From positions 25,471,933-25,535,932 of the forward strand of contig OZ021724.1 in assembly GCA_963978545.1 (NCBI GenBank): a stretch of 64,000 nucleotides of DNA, written 5' to 3'. The notes under the pieces are model-generated. The model saw only the letters and a program-made list of their open reading frames with translations, was not told the origin of the DNA and did no database searches. Position numbers and translations under genes: made by a program. This stretch comes from Linyphia triangularis (Eukaryota > Arthropoda > Arachnida > Araneae > Linyphiidae). Position 1 is the stretch's first letter. Each line of letters opens with the position of its first letter. This document shows, piece by piece, positions 50,001 through 61,059 of this stretch.

Positions 50001-50269
50001 TTTTATAAGCAAACTGATGATCAGAATAAAATCTGGTGATGATTTTTATTATCCTAGGCAACAAATTAGGCTTAAATTTTGAAAATTGAGGATTTGAAAT
50101 GTGCTTAGATTTGACATAGCAAATTTACTTTCGAAGGGAAATGCAAGCTTTTTTTTGCAATAATGGGATTTTGTGAAATAATATTTCACTTTAATGACGA
50201 TTTGATTGTGGAAATCGATTCGGTAGATTATTTCTATTACCCTAGTTGCAAAAAGATTGTAAAATTTCC
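46671..50269 (+). repeat. Satellite monomers 53-56
   Basis: Copies start at 46671, 47569, 48467 and 49368. Copy 53 starts like 52 but regains the longer oligo-A tract near 47007-47023. Copy 54 has GGAAACAATTG and AAATTGCCT. Copy 55 has ATAATAAAACAGTG in place of ATAATAATTCAGTG and GTGAAAATTTTTCAGG. Copy 56 has GTGAATATTTTTC, CACTTTGTAAATT and GGGAAATGC, and the GTGAAATAATATTTCAC dyad variant at about 50173. Copies 54 (end), 55 and 56 (start) mirror copies 39-41. Confidence 0.94.
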
Positions 50270-53200
50270 AAGATCTTAAAATGCGAAATTTACCGTACGA
50301 TTAACTTGGGGAAAATTGAAAATGAAAAAGTTTGAAACTGCACTTTTTGTTACCAACTTTTGATCCACTTCTTATTTTGTGAGTGATAAAAAATTGGAAT
50401 AGGAGATTCTCCTATTAAATAAGCTTCAAATTCACTAAAGGAAAAAATTGTGAAAATTATTGTTTTTTGATAATAATTCAGTGAATATCGACCCCATGTA
50501 TTTTTAAAGGGAGAATTGTCTTTTCAAGAAATTTGCTAATAAGCTATAAAATTGGAATTTTGTGTTGGAAATATGTTTTATAATCATTCTTGTTCAACTT
50601 TAAATAAAAAAAATAAAAAAAAATTCTAAAACTTAAAAATTCGATTTTACGAAAATCGTGAACATTTTTCAGGTTTCAGTGTAATTGAAAGGAAACTTTC
50701 ATTTTGGTGAATGGTTCCAAATTTTGTTATATATTCAAAAACACTTTATAAATTAAACTAAGTTCAAAATTTGGCCAAAAATCCATTTTTGAATAGGTAC
50801 ATAACAAGTTGAAATTTTGAAACGAAAGCGCTCAGAAACTGTTTTTAAGCCGGTATTTTTTAATCTGCAGTACTTCGATTTTGAGTGCTAAAATACCATT
50901 TTATAAGCAAACTGATGATCAGAATAAAATCTGGTGATGATTTTTATTATCCTAGGCAACAAATTAGGCTTAAATTTTGAAAATTGAGGGTTTGAAATGT
51001 GCTTAGATTTGACATAGCAAATTTACTTTCGAAGGAATATGCAAGCTTTTTTTTGCAATAATGGGATTTTGTGAAGTAATATTTCACTTTAATGACGATT
51101 TGATTGTGGAAATCGATTCGGAAGATGATTTCTATTACCGTAGTTGCAAAAAGATTGTAAAATTTCCAAGAACTTAAAATGCGAAATTTACCGTACGATT
51201 AACTTGGGGAAAATTGAAAATGAAAAAGTTTGAAACTGGACTTTTTTGGACCAACTTTTGATCCACTTCTTATTTTGTGAGTGATAAAAAATTGGAATAG
51301 GAGATTTTCCTATTAAATTAGCTTCAAATTCACTAAAGGAAAAAATTGTGAAATTTTTTGTTTTTTGATAATAATTCAGTGAATATCGACCCCATGTATT
51401 TTTAAAGGGAGAATTGTCTTTTCAAGAAATTGGCTAATAAGCTATAAAATTGTAATTTTGTGTTGGAAATATGTTTTATAATCATTCTTGTTCAACATTA
51501 AATAAAAAAAATTAAAAAAATTCTAAAACTTAAAATTTCGATTTTACGAAAATCGTGAACATTTTTCAGGATTCAGTGTAATTGAAAGGAAACTTTCATA
51601 TTGGTGAATGGTTCCAAATTTTGTTTAAATATTCAAAAACACTTTATAAATTAAACTAAGGTAAAAATTTGGCCAAAAATTAATTTTTGAACAGGTATAT
51701 AGCAAAGTGAAATTTTGAAACGAAAGCGCTCATAAACTTTTTAGGCCGGTATTTTTTTATTCTGCAGTACTTCGATTTTGAGTGCTAAAATACCATTTTA
51801 TAAGCAAACTGATGATCAGAATAAAATCTGGTGATGATTTTTATTATCCTAGGCAACAAATTAGGCTTAAATTTTGAAAATTGAGGGTTTGAAATGTGCT
51901 TAGATTTGACATAGCAAATTTACTTTCGAAGGAATATGCAAGCTTTTTTTTGCAATAATGGGATTTTGTGAAGTAATATTTCACTTTAATGACGTTTTGA
52001 TTGTGGAAATCGATTCGGAAGATGATTTCTATTACCGTAGTTGCAAAAAGATTGTAAAATTTCCAAGATCTTAAAATGCGAAATTTACAGTACGATTAAC
52101 TTGGGGAAAATTGAAAATGAAAAAGTTTGAAACTGCACTTTTTGGGACCAACTTTTGATCCACTTCTTATTTTGTGAGTGATAAAAAATTGGAATAGGAG
52201 ATTCTCCTATTAAATTAGCTTCAAATTCACTAAAGGAAAAAATTGTGAAATTTTTTGTTTTTTGATAATAATTCAGTGAATATCGACCCCATGTATTTTT
52301 AAAGGGAGAATTGTCTTTTCAAGAAATTGGCTAATAAGCTATAAAATTGTAATTTTGTGTTGGAAATTTGTTTTATAATCATTCTTGTTCAACTTTAAAT
52401 AAAATTAAAAAAAAATAAAAAAATACTAAAACTTAAAAATTCGATTTTACGAAAATCGTGAACATTTTTCAGGTTTCAGTGTAATTGAAAGGAAACTTTC
52501 ATTTTAGTGAATGGTTCCAAATTTTGTTTAAATATTCAAAAAAAATTTATAAATTAAACTAAGGTCAAAATTTGGCCAAAAATTAATTTTTGAATAGGTA
52601 TATAACAAAGTGAAATTTTGAAACGAAAGCGTTCAGAAACTTTTTAGGTCGGTATTTTTTTATTCTGCAGTACTTCGATTTTGAGTGCTAAAATACCATT
52701 TTATAAGCAAACTGATGATCAGAATAAAATCTGGTGATGATTTTTATTATCCTAGGCAACAAATTAGGCTTAAATTTTGAAAATTGAGGGTTTGAAATGT
52801 GCTTAGATTTGACATAGCAAATTTACTTTCGAAGGGATATGAAAGCTTTTTTTTGCAATAATGGGATTTTGTGAAGTAATATTTCACTTTAATGACGATT
52901 TGATTGTGGAAATCGATTCAGAAGATGATTTCTATTACCGTAGTTGCAAAAAGATTGTAAAATTTCCAAGATCTTAAAATGCGAAATTTACCGTACGATT
53001 AACTTGGGGAAAATTGAAAATGAAAAAGTTTGAAACTGGACTTTTTCGGACCAACTTTTGATCCACTTCTTATTTTGTGAGTGATAAAAAATTGGAATAA
53101 GAGATTTTCTTATTAAATTAGCTTCAAATTCACTAAAGGAAAAAATTGTGAAATTTTTTGTTTTTTGATAATAATTCAGTGAATATCGACCCCATGTATT

Positions 53201-53863
53201 TTTAAAGGGAGAATTGTCTTTTCAAGAAATTGGCTAATAAGCTATAAAATTGTAATTTTGTGTTGGAAATATGTTTTATAATCATTCTTGTTCAACTTTA
53301 AATAAAATTAAAAAAAAAAATTCTAAAACTTAAAAATTCGATTTTACGAAAATCGTGAACATTTTTCAGGTTTCAGTGTAATTGAAAGGAAACTTTCATT
53401 TTGGTAAATGGTTCCAAATTTTGTTATATATTCAAAAACACTTTATAAATTAAACTAAGGTCAAAATTTGGCCAAAAATTAATTTTTGAATAGGTATATA
53501 GCAAAGTGAAATTTTGAAACGAAAGCGCTCAGAAACTTTTTAGGCCGGTATTTTTTTATTCTGCAGTACTTCGATTTTGAGTGCTAAAATACCATTTTAT
53601 AAGCAAACTGATGATCAGAATAAAATCTGGTGATGATTTTTATTATCCTAGGCAACAAATTAGGCTTAAATTTTGAAAATTGAGGGTTTGAAATGTGCTT
53701 AGATTTGACATAGCAAATTTACTTTCGAAGGGATATGCAAGCTTTTTTTTGCAATAATGGGATTTTGTGAAGTAATATTTCACTTTAATGACGATTTGAT
53801 TGTGGAAATCGATTCGGAAGATGATTTCTATTACCCTAGTTGCAAAAAGATTGTAAAATTTCC
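50270..53863 (+). repeat. Satellite monomers 57-60
   Basis: Copies start at 50270, 51168, 52065 and 52968. Copy 57 has TTTTTGTTACCAAC and ATTGGAATTTT like copy 37. Copy 58 starts AAGAACTT and has AAAATTTCG, AGGATTCAG, TTCATATTGG, AAGGTAAAAATTTGG and GACGTTTTG. Copy 59 begins TTTACAGTACG and has CAAAAAAAATTTATAAATT near 52547. Copy 60 carries the paired dyad change AATAAGAGA/TCTTATT near 53096. From the copy 58 oligo-A tract into copy 60, this block is the partner of copies 66-68. Confidence 0.95.
53096..53114. repeat. Dyad with paired arm changes in copy 60
   Basis: Here the dyad reads AATAAGAGA-T-TTTCTTATT. Relative to the common form, the fifth base of the left arm has changed G to A, and the pairing base of the right arm has changed C to T, so the pair G-C becomes A-T. 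The neighbouring TC-to-TT change is the common right-domain variant. I found this double change in no other copy, including copy 68, the otherwise close partner of copy 60. Confidence 0.8.
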
Positions 53864-56800
53864 AAGATCTTAAAATGCGAAATTTACCGTACGATTAACT
53901 TGGGGAAAATTGAAAATGAAAAAGTTTGAAACTGCACTTTTTGGGACCAACTTTTGATCCACTTCTTATTTTGTGAGTGATAAAAAATTGGAATAGGAGA
54001 TTCTCCTATTAAATAAGCTTCAAATTCACTAAAGGAAAAAATTGTGAAAATTATTGTTTTTTGATAATAATTCAGTGAATATCGACCCCATGTATTTTTA
54101 AAGGGAGAATTGTCTTTTCAAGAAATTGGCTCATAAGCTATAAAATTGTATATTTGTGTTGGAAATATGTTTTATAATCATTCTTGTTCAACTTTAAATA
54201 AAATTAAAAAAAAAAAATTCTAAAACTTAAAAATTCGATTTTACGAAAATCGTGAACATTTTTCAGGTTTCAGTGTAATTGAAAGGAAACTTTCATTTTG
54301 GTAAATGGTTCCAAATTTTGTTATATATTCAAAAACACTTTATAAATTAAACTAAGGTCAAAATTTGGCCAAAAATTAATTTTTGAATAGGTATATAGCA
54401 AAGTGAAATTTTGAAACGAAAGCGCTCAGAAACTTTTTAGGCCGGTATTTTTTTATTCTGCAGTACTTCGATTTTGAGTGCTAAAATACCATTTTATAAG
54501 CAAACTGATGATCAGAATAAAATCTGGTGATGATTTTTATTATCCTAGGCAACAAATTAGGCTTAAATTTTGAAAATTGAGGGTTTGAAATGTGCTTAGA
54601 TTTGACATAGCAAATTTACTTTCGAAGGAATATGCAAGCTTTTTTTTGCAATAATGGGATTTTGTGAAGTAATATTTCACTTTAATGACGATTTGATTGT
54701 GGAAATCGATTCGGAAGATGATTTCTATTACCCTAGTTGCAAAAAGATTGTAAAATTTCCAAGATCTTAAAATGCGAAATTTACCGTACGATTAACTTGG
54801 GAAAAATTGAAAATGAAAAAGTTTGAAACTGCACTTTTTGGGACCAACTTTTGATCCACTTCTTATTTTGTGAGTGATAAAAAATTGGAATAGGAGATTC
54901 TCCTATTAAATAAGCTTCAAATTCACTAAAGGAAAAAATTGTGAAAATTATTGTTTTTTGATAATAATTCAGTGAATATCGACCCCATGTATTTTTAAAG
55001 GGAGAATTGTCTTTTCAAGAAATTGGCTAATAAGCTATAAAATTGTAATTTTGTGTTGGAAATATGTTTTATAATCATTCTTGTTCAACTTTAAATAAAA
55101 AAAAAATAAAAAAAAATTCTAAAACTTAAAAATTCGATTTTACGAAAATCGTGAACATTTTTCAGGATTCAGTGTAATTGAAAGGAAACTTTCATTTTGG
55201 TGAATGGTTCCAAATTTTGTTTAAATATTCAAAAACACTTTATAAATTAAACTAAGGTCAAAATTTGGCCAAAAATTAATTTTTGAACAGGTATATAGCA
55301 AAGTGAAATTTTGAAACGAAAGCGCTCAGAAACTTTTTAGGCCGGTATTTTTTTATTCTGCAGTACTTCGATTTTGAGTGCTAAAATACCATTTTATAAG
55401 CAAACTGATGATCAGAATAAAATCTGGTGATGATTTTTATTATCCTAGGCAACAAATTAGGCTTAAATTTTGAAAATTGAGGGTTTGAAATGTGCTTAGA
55501 TTTGACATAGCAAATTTACTTTCGAAGGGATATGCAAGCTTTTTTTTGCAATAATGGGATTTTGTGAAATAATATTTCACTTTAATGACGATTTGATTGT
55601 GGAAATCGATTCGGTAGATTATTTCTATTACCGTAGTTGCAAAAAGATTGTAAAATTTCCAAGATCTTAAAATGCGAAATTTACCGTACGATTAACTTGG
55701 GGAAAATTGAAAATGAAAAAGTTTGAAACTGGACTTTTTCGGACCAACTTTTGATCCACTTCTTATTTTGTGAGTGATAAAAAATTGGAATAGGAGATTT
55801 TCCTATTAAATTAGCTTCAAATTCACTAAAGGAAAAAATTGTGAAATTTTTTGTTTTTTGATAATAATTCTGTGAATATCGACCCCATGTATTTTTAAAG
55901 GGAGAATTGTCTTTTCAAGAAATTGGCTAATAAGCTATAAAATTGTAATTTTGTGTTGGAAATATGTTTTATAATCATTCTTGTTCAACTTTAAATAAAA
56001 TAAAAAAAAAATAAAAAAATTCTAAAACTTAAAAATTCGATTTTACGAAAATCGTGAACATTTTTCAGGTTTCAGTGTAATTGAAAGGAAACTTTCATTT
56101 TGGTAAATGGTTCCAAATTTTGTTATATATTCAAAAACACTTTATAAATTAAACTAAGGTCAAAATTTGGCCAAAAATTAATTTTTGAATAGGTATATAA
56201 CAAAGTGAAATTTTGAAACGAAAGCGCTCAGAAACTTTTTAGGTCGGTATTTTTTTATTCTGCAGTACTTCGATTTTGAGTGCTAAAAGACCATTTTATA
56301 AGCAAACTGATGATCAGAATAAAATCTGGTGATGATTTTTATTATCCTAGGCAACAAATTAGGCTTAAATTTTGAAAATTGAGGGTTTGAAATGTGCTTA
56401 GATTTGACATAGCAAATTTACTTTCGAAGGAATATGCAAGCTTTTTTTTGCAATAATGGGATTTTGTGAAGTAATATTTCACTTTAATGACGATTTGATT
56501 GTGGAAATCGATTCGGAAGATGATTTCTATTACCGTAGTTGCAAAAAGATTGTAAAATTTCCAAGAACTTAAAATGCGAAATTTACCGTACGATTAACTT
56601 GGGGAAAATTGAAAATGAAAAAGTTTGAAACTGGACTTTTTTGGACCAACTTTTGATCCACTTCTTATTTTGTGAGTGATAAAAAATTGGAATAGGAGAT
56701 TTTCCTATTAAATTAGCTTCAAATTCACTAAAGGAAAAAATTGTGAAATTTTTTGTTTTTTGATAATAATTCAGTGAATATCGACCCCATGTATTTTTAA

Positions 56801-57461
56801 AGGGAGAATTGTCTTTTCAAGAAATTGGCTAATAAGCTATAAAATTGTAATTTTGTGTTGGAAATATGTTTTATAATCATTCTTGTTCAACTTTAAATAA
56901 AAAAAAAATAAAAAAAAATTCTAAAACTTAAAAATTCGATTTTACGAAAATCGTGAACATTTTTCAGGTTTCAGTGTAATTGAAAGGAAACTTTCATTTT
57001 GGTGAATGGTTCCAAATTTTGTTTAAATATTCAAAAACACTTTATAAATTAAACTAAGGTCAAAATTTGGCCAAAAATTAATTTTTGAACAGGTATATAG
57101 CAAAGTGAAATTTTGAAACGAAAGCGCTCAGAAACTTTTTAGGCCGGTATTTTTTTATTCTGCAGTACTTCGATTTTGAGTGCTAAAATACCATTTTATA
57201 AGCAAACTGATGATCAGAATAAAATCTGGTGATGATTTTTATTATCCTAGGCAACAAATTAGGCTTAAATTTTGAAAATTGAGGGTTTGAAATGTGCTTA
57301 GATTTGACATAGCAAATTTACTTTCGAAGGGATATGCAAGCTTTTTTTTGCAATAATGGGATTTTGTGAAATAATATTTCACTTTAATGACGATTTGATT
57401 GTGGAAATCGATTCGGTAGATTATTTCTATTACCGTAGTTGCAAAAGATTGTAAAATTTCC
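53864..57461 (+). repeat. Satellite monomers 61-64
   Basis: Copies start at 53864, 54761, 55661 and 56563. Copies 60, 61 and 63 share TTTTGGTAAATGG. Copy 61 has TTGTATATTTGTG near 54146. Copy 62 starts with GGGAAAAATTG, has AGGATTCAG and the GTGAAATAATATTTCAC variant at 55564, and ends TTACCGTAG. Copy 63 has TAATTCTGTGAATATCG and AAAAGACCATTTT. Copy 64 starts AAGAACTT. Its end has lost one A (GCAAAAGATTG), which joins an incidental minus-strand frame at 57242-57463. Confidence 0.94.
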
Positions 57462-60400
57462 AAGATCTTAAAATGCGAAATTTACCGTACGATTAACTTG
57501 GGGAAAATTGAAAATGAAAAAGTTTGAAACTGGACTTTTTCGGACCAACTTTTGATCCACTTCTTATTTTGTGAGTGATAAAAAATTGGAATAGGAGATT
57601 TTCCTATTAAATTAGCTTCAAATTCACTAAAGGAAAAAATTGTGAAATTTTTTGTTTTTTGATAATAATTCTGTGAATATCGACCCCATGTATTTTTAAA
57701 GGGAGAATTGTCTTTTCAAGAAATTGGCTAATAAGCTATAAAATTGTAATTTTGTGTTGGAAATATGTTTTATAATCATTCTTGTTCAACATTAAATAAA
57801 AAAAATAAAAAAAATTCTAAAACTTAAAAATTCGATTTTACGAAAATCGTGAACATTTTTCAGGTTTCAGTGTAATTGAAAGGAAACTTTCATTTTGGTG
57901 AATGGTTCCAAATTTTGTTTAAATATTCAAAAACACTTTATAAATTAAACTGAGGTCAAAATTTGGCCAAAAATTAATTTTTGAATAGGTATATAACAAA
58001 GTGAAATTTTGAAACGAAAGCGCTCAGAAACTTTTTAGGCCGGTATTTTTTTATTCTGCAGTACTTCGATTTTGAGTGCTAAAATACCATTTTATAAGCA
58101 AACTGATGATCAGAATAAAATCTGGTGATGATTTTTATTATCCTAGGCAACAAATTAGGCTTAAATTTTGAAAATTGAGGGTTTGAAATGTGCTTAGATT
58201 TGACATAGCAAATTTACTTTCGAAGGGATATGCAAGCTTTTTTTTGCAATGAAGGGATTTTGTGAAGTAATATTTCACTTTAATGACGATTTGATTGTGG
58301 AAATCGATTCGGTAGATGATTTCTATTACCCTAGTTGCAAAAAGATTGTAAAATTTCCAAGATCTTAAAATGCGAAATTTACCATACGATTAACTTGGGG
58401 AAAATTGAAAATGAAAAAGTTTGAAACTGCACTTTTTGGGACCAACTTTTGATCCACTTCTTATTTTGTGAGTGATAAAAAATTGGAATAGGAGATTCTC
58501 CTATTAAATAAACTTCAAATTCACTAAAGGAAAAAATTGTGAATTTTTTTGTTTTTTGATAATAATTCAGTGAATATCGACCCCATGTATTTTTAAAGGG
58601 AGAATTGTCTTTCCAAGAAATGGGCTAATAAGCTATAAAATTGTAATTTTGTGTTGGAAATATGTTTTATAATCATTCTTGTTCAACATTAAATAAAAAA
58701 AATAAAAAAAATTCTAAAACTTAAAATTTCGATTTTACGAAAATCGTGAACATTTTTCAGGATTCAGTGTAATTGAAAGGAAACTTTCATATTGGTGAAT
58801 GGTTCCAAATTTTGTTTAAATATTCAAAAACACTTTATAAATTAAACTAAGGTAAAAATTTGGCCAAAAATTAATTTTTGAACAGGTATATAGCAAAGTG
58901 AAATTTTGAAACGAAAGCGCTCATAAACTTTTTAGGCCGGTATTTTTTTATTCTGCAGTACTTCGATTTTGAGTGCTAAAATACCATTTTATAAGCAAAC
59001 TGATGATCAGAATAAAATCTGGTGATGATTTTTATTATCCTAGGCAACAAATTAGGCTTAAATTTTGAAAAATGAGGGTTTGAAATGTGCTTAGATTTGA
59101 CATAGCAAATTTACTTTCGAAGGAATATGCAAGCTTTTTTTTGCAATAATGGGATTTTGTGAAGTAATATTTCACTTTAATGACGTTTTGATTGTGGAAA
59201 TCGATTCGGAAGATGATTTCTATTACCGTAGTTGCAAAAAGATTGTAAAATTTCCAAGATCTTAAAATGCGAAATTTACAGTACGATTAACTTGGGGAAA
59301 ATTGAAAATGAAAAAGTTTGAAACTGCACTTTTTGGGACCAACTTTTGATCCACTTCTTATTTTGTGAGTGATAAAAAATTGGAATAGGAGATTCTCCTA
59401 TTAAATTAGCTTCAAATTCACTAAAGGAAAAAATTGTGAAATTTTTTGTTTTTTGATAATAATTCAGTGAATATCGACCCCATGTATTTTTAAAGGGAGA
59501 ATTGTCTTTTCAAGAAATTGGCTAATAAGCTATAAAATTGTAATTTTGTGTTGGAAATATGTTTTATAATCATTCTTGTTCAACTTTAAATAAAATTAAA
59601 AAAAAATAAAAAAATTCTTAAACTTAAAAATTCGATTTTACGAAAATCGTGAACATTTTTCAGGTTTCAGTGTAATTGAAAGGAAACTTTCATTTTAGTG
59701 AATGGTTCCAAATTTTGTTTAAATATTCAAAAAAAATTTATAAATTAAACTAAGGTCAAAATTTGGCCAAAAATTAATTTTTGAATAGGTATATAACAAA
59801 GTGAAAATTTGAAACGAAAGCGCTCAGAAACTTTTTAGGTCGGTATTTTTTTATTCTGCAGTACTTCGATTTTGAGTGCTAAAATACCATTTTATAAGCA
59901 AACTGATGATCAGAATAAAATCTGGTGATGATTTTTATTATCCTAGGCAACAAATTAGGCTTAAATTTTGAAAATTGAGGGTTTGAAATGTGCTTAGATT
60001 TGACATAGCAAATTTACTTTCGAAGGGATATGAAAGCTTTTTTTTGCAATAATGGGATTTTGTGAAGTAATATTTCACTTTAATGACGATTTGATTGTGG
60101 AAATCGATTCGGAAGATGATTTCTATTACCGTAGTTGCAAAAAGATTGTAAAATTTCCAAGATCTTAAAATGCGAAATTTACCGTACGATTAACTTGGGG
60201 AAAATTGAAAATGAAAAAGTTTGAAACTGGACTTTTTCGGACCAACTTTTGATCCACTTCTTATTTTGTGAGTGATAAAAAATTGGAATAGGAGATTCTC
60301 CTATTAAATTAGCTTCAAATTCACTAAAGGAAAAAATTGTGAAATTTTTTGTTTTTTGATAATAATTCAGTGAATATCGACCCCATGTATTTTTAAAGGG

Positions 60401-61059
60401 AGAATTGTCTTTTCAAGAAATTGGCTAATAAGCTATAAAATTGTAATTTTGTGTGGAAATATGTTTTATAATCATTCTTGTTCAACTTTAAATAAAATTA
60501 AAAAAAAATAAAAAAATTCTAAAACTTAAAAATTCGATTTTACGAAAATCGTGAACATTTTTCAGGTTTCAGTGTAAATGAAAGGAAACTTTCATTTTGG
60601 TGAATGGTTCCAAATTTTGTTTAAATATTCAAAAACACTTTATAAATTAAACTAAGGTCAAAATTTGGCCAAAAATTAATTTTTGAACAGGTATATAGCA
60701 AAGTGAAATTTTGAAACGAAAGCGCTCAGAAACTTTTTAGGCCGGTATTTTTTTATTCTGCAGTACTTCGATTTTGAGTGCTAAAATACCATTTTATAAG
60801 CAAACTGATGATCAGAATAAAATCTGGTGATGATTTTTATTATCCTAGGCAACAAATTAGGCTTAAATTTTGAAAATTGAGGGTTTGAAATGTGCTTAGA
60901 TTTGACATAGCAAATTTACTTTCGAAGGGATATGCAAGCTTTTTTTTGCAATAATGGGATTTTGTGAAATAATATTTCACTTTAATGACGATTTGATTGT
61001 GGAAATCGATTCGGTAGATTATTTCTATTACCGTAGTTGCAAAAGATTGTAAAATTTCC
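57462..61059 (+). repeat. Satellite monomers 65-68
   Basis: Copies start at 57462, 58359, 59256 and 60159. Copy 65 has TAATTCTGTGAATATCG like copy 63, two monomers upstream. Copy 66 starts ACCATACG with GTGAATTTTTTTG, CTTTCCAAG and AAATGGGCT; copy 69 repeats this 2701 bp later. The end of copy 66, copy 67 and the start of copy 68 match copies 58-60 at exactly 7191 bp. Copy 68 has TTTTGTGTGGAAATATG (two bases short, near 60451) and ends GCAAAAGATTG like copy 64. Confidence 0.95.

Larger units (their letters stand above)
51510..60290 (+). repeat. 8-monomer duplication, constant offset 7191 bp
   Basis: About 51.51-53.09 kb matches about 58.70-60.28 kb. Anchors 52065/59256 and 52968/60159 both differ by exactly 7191. 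Shared rare variants: AAAATTTCG, AGGATTCAG, TTCATATTGG, GGTAAAAATTTGG, GACGTTTTG, TTTACAGTACG and AAAAAAAATTTATAAATT. I noted only a handful of differences, such as GCGTTCAG against GCGCTCAG, GATTCAGAAG against GATTCGGAAG, and the damaged TTC after the oligo-A tract. The middle of the interval is not covered by the match. Confidence 0.8.

Noticed and set aside
57242..57463. Minus-strand open frame with a different N-terminus, also at 60840-61061
   Set aside because: It is produced by loss of one A (GCAAAAGATTG), which joins an upstream TTG to the same passive frame. The two copies are explained by block duplication, not by selection.
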